From an uncultured Eubacteriales bacterium (GTDB lineage Bacteria > Bacillota > Clostridia > Christensenellales > DTU072), in assembly GCA_902766325.1 (NCBI GenBank), contig CACXDF010000195.1:1-6296 (forward strand): a DNA stretch of 6,296 nt, given 5' to 3'. A program made the position numbers and the translations under genes. Under the pieces are notes generated by a model. It ran no database searches. It was given only the letters and a program-made list of their open reading frames with translations, and was not told where the DNA came from. Position 1 is the stretch's first letter, and the number at the start of each line of letters is the position of its first letter. Below, piece after piece: positions 6,282 through 6,296 of the stretch.

Positions 6282-6296
6282 GCATCCGCCATCTAC

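Larger units (their letters stand above)
6077..6292. mobile_element. 216-bp structured element with 11-bp terminal inverted repeats (MITE-like)
   Basis: The ends ATGGCGGATGC (6077-6087) and GCATCCGCCAT (6282-6292) are perfect inverted repeats. Inside are a 9-bp hairpin (6107-6131), a two-part hairpin (6140-6167) and the dispersed foldback repeat (6220-6281). It carries no plausible gene: the reading frame across it starts inside the terminator and has no ribosome binding site. Size, inverted ends and internal structure fit a non-autonomous transposable element or a large REP-type repeat. No target-site duplication is evident, and the window ends 4 bp later. Confidence 0.5.

Overview
The window looks like a piece of chromosome from a Bacillota (probably uncultured gut-type Clostridia) genome. 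The support is strong AGGAG-type ribosome binding sites, consensus sigma-A promoters, a set of secreted proteins with SipW-type leaders (helix ending in AWF or AAY), and a DUF218 membrane protein. The exact lineage cannot be fixed from this sequence. I see no rRNA, tRNA or CRISPR array.

Left two thirds (1-4465, minus strand): a four-gene operon read from a TTTACA-16-TATAAT promoter at about 4438-4465. The order of transcription is a 306-residue secreted protein (3447-4367), a 245-residue protein with a GTG start (2696-3433), a 329/330-residue protein (1691-2683), and a long repeat-rich secreted protein that starts at 1683 and runs off the left edge after 561 codons. Gaps between genes are only 7-13 nt. 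Each product has a basic N-terminus followed by one hydrophobic helix. The first three end that helix in a SipW/TasA/camelysin-like way. The fourth carries about ten spaced x-A-G-G-[LIV]-[IVF]-G repeats and probably folds as a beta-helix or beta-strand-repeat protein. Together they look like a co-exported cell-surface assembly. A SipW-type peptidase is not in the window and may lie beyond the left edge.

Middle (4368-5456): a divergent intergenic region with two good promoters and two small dyads, then a plus-strand gene for a three-helix membrane protein with a C-terminal DUF218 (YdcF/SanA/ElyC-type) domain.

Right end (5457-6296, plus strand): an accessory stretch. It holds a decayed intergenic repeat and the C-terminal 60 or so codons of a beheaded gene with an H-x-N-C-H-C motif. 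That fragment overlaps by ATGA with an intact 75-residue gene, which ends at a textbook terminator. I read the pair as a toxin-tail remnant with its immunity gene, possibly derived from a phage MuF-type head/toxin protein. After the terminator comes a 216-bp element with 11-bp terminal inverted repeats and several strong hairpins. Its right arm is a second copy of the repeat that abuts the beheaded gene. The toxin-tail/immunity cassette is therefore bracketed by direct copies of a mobile-looking structured repeat.
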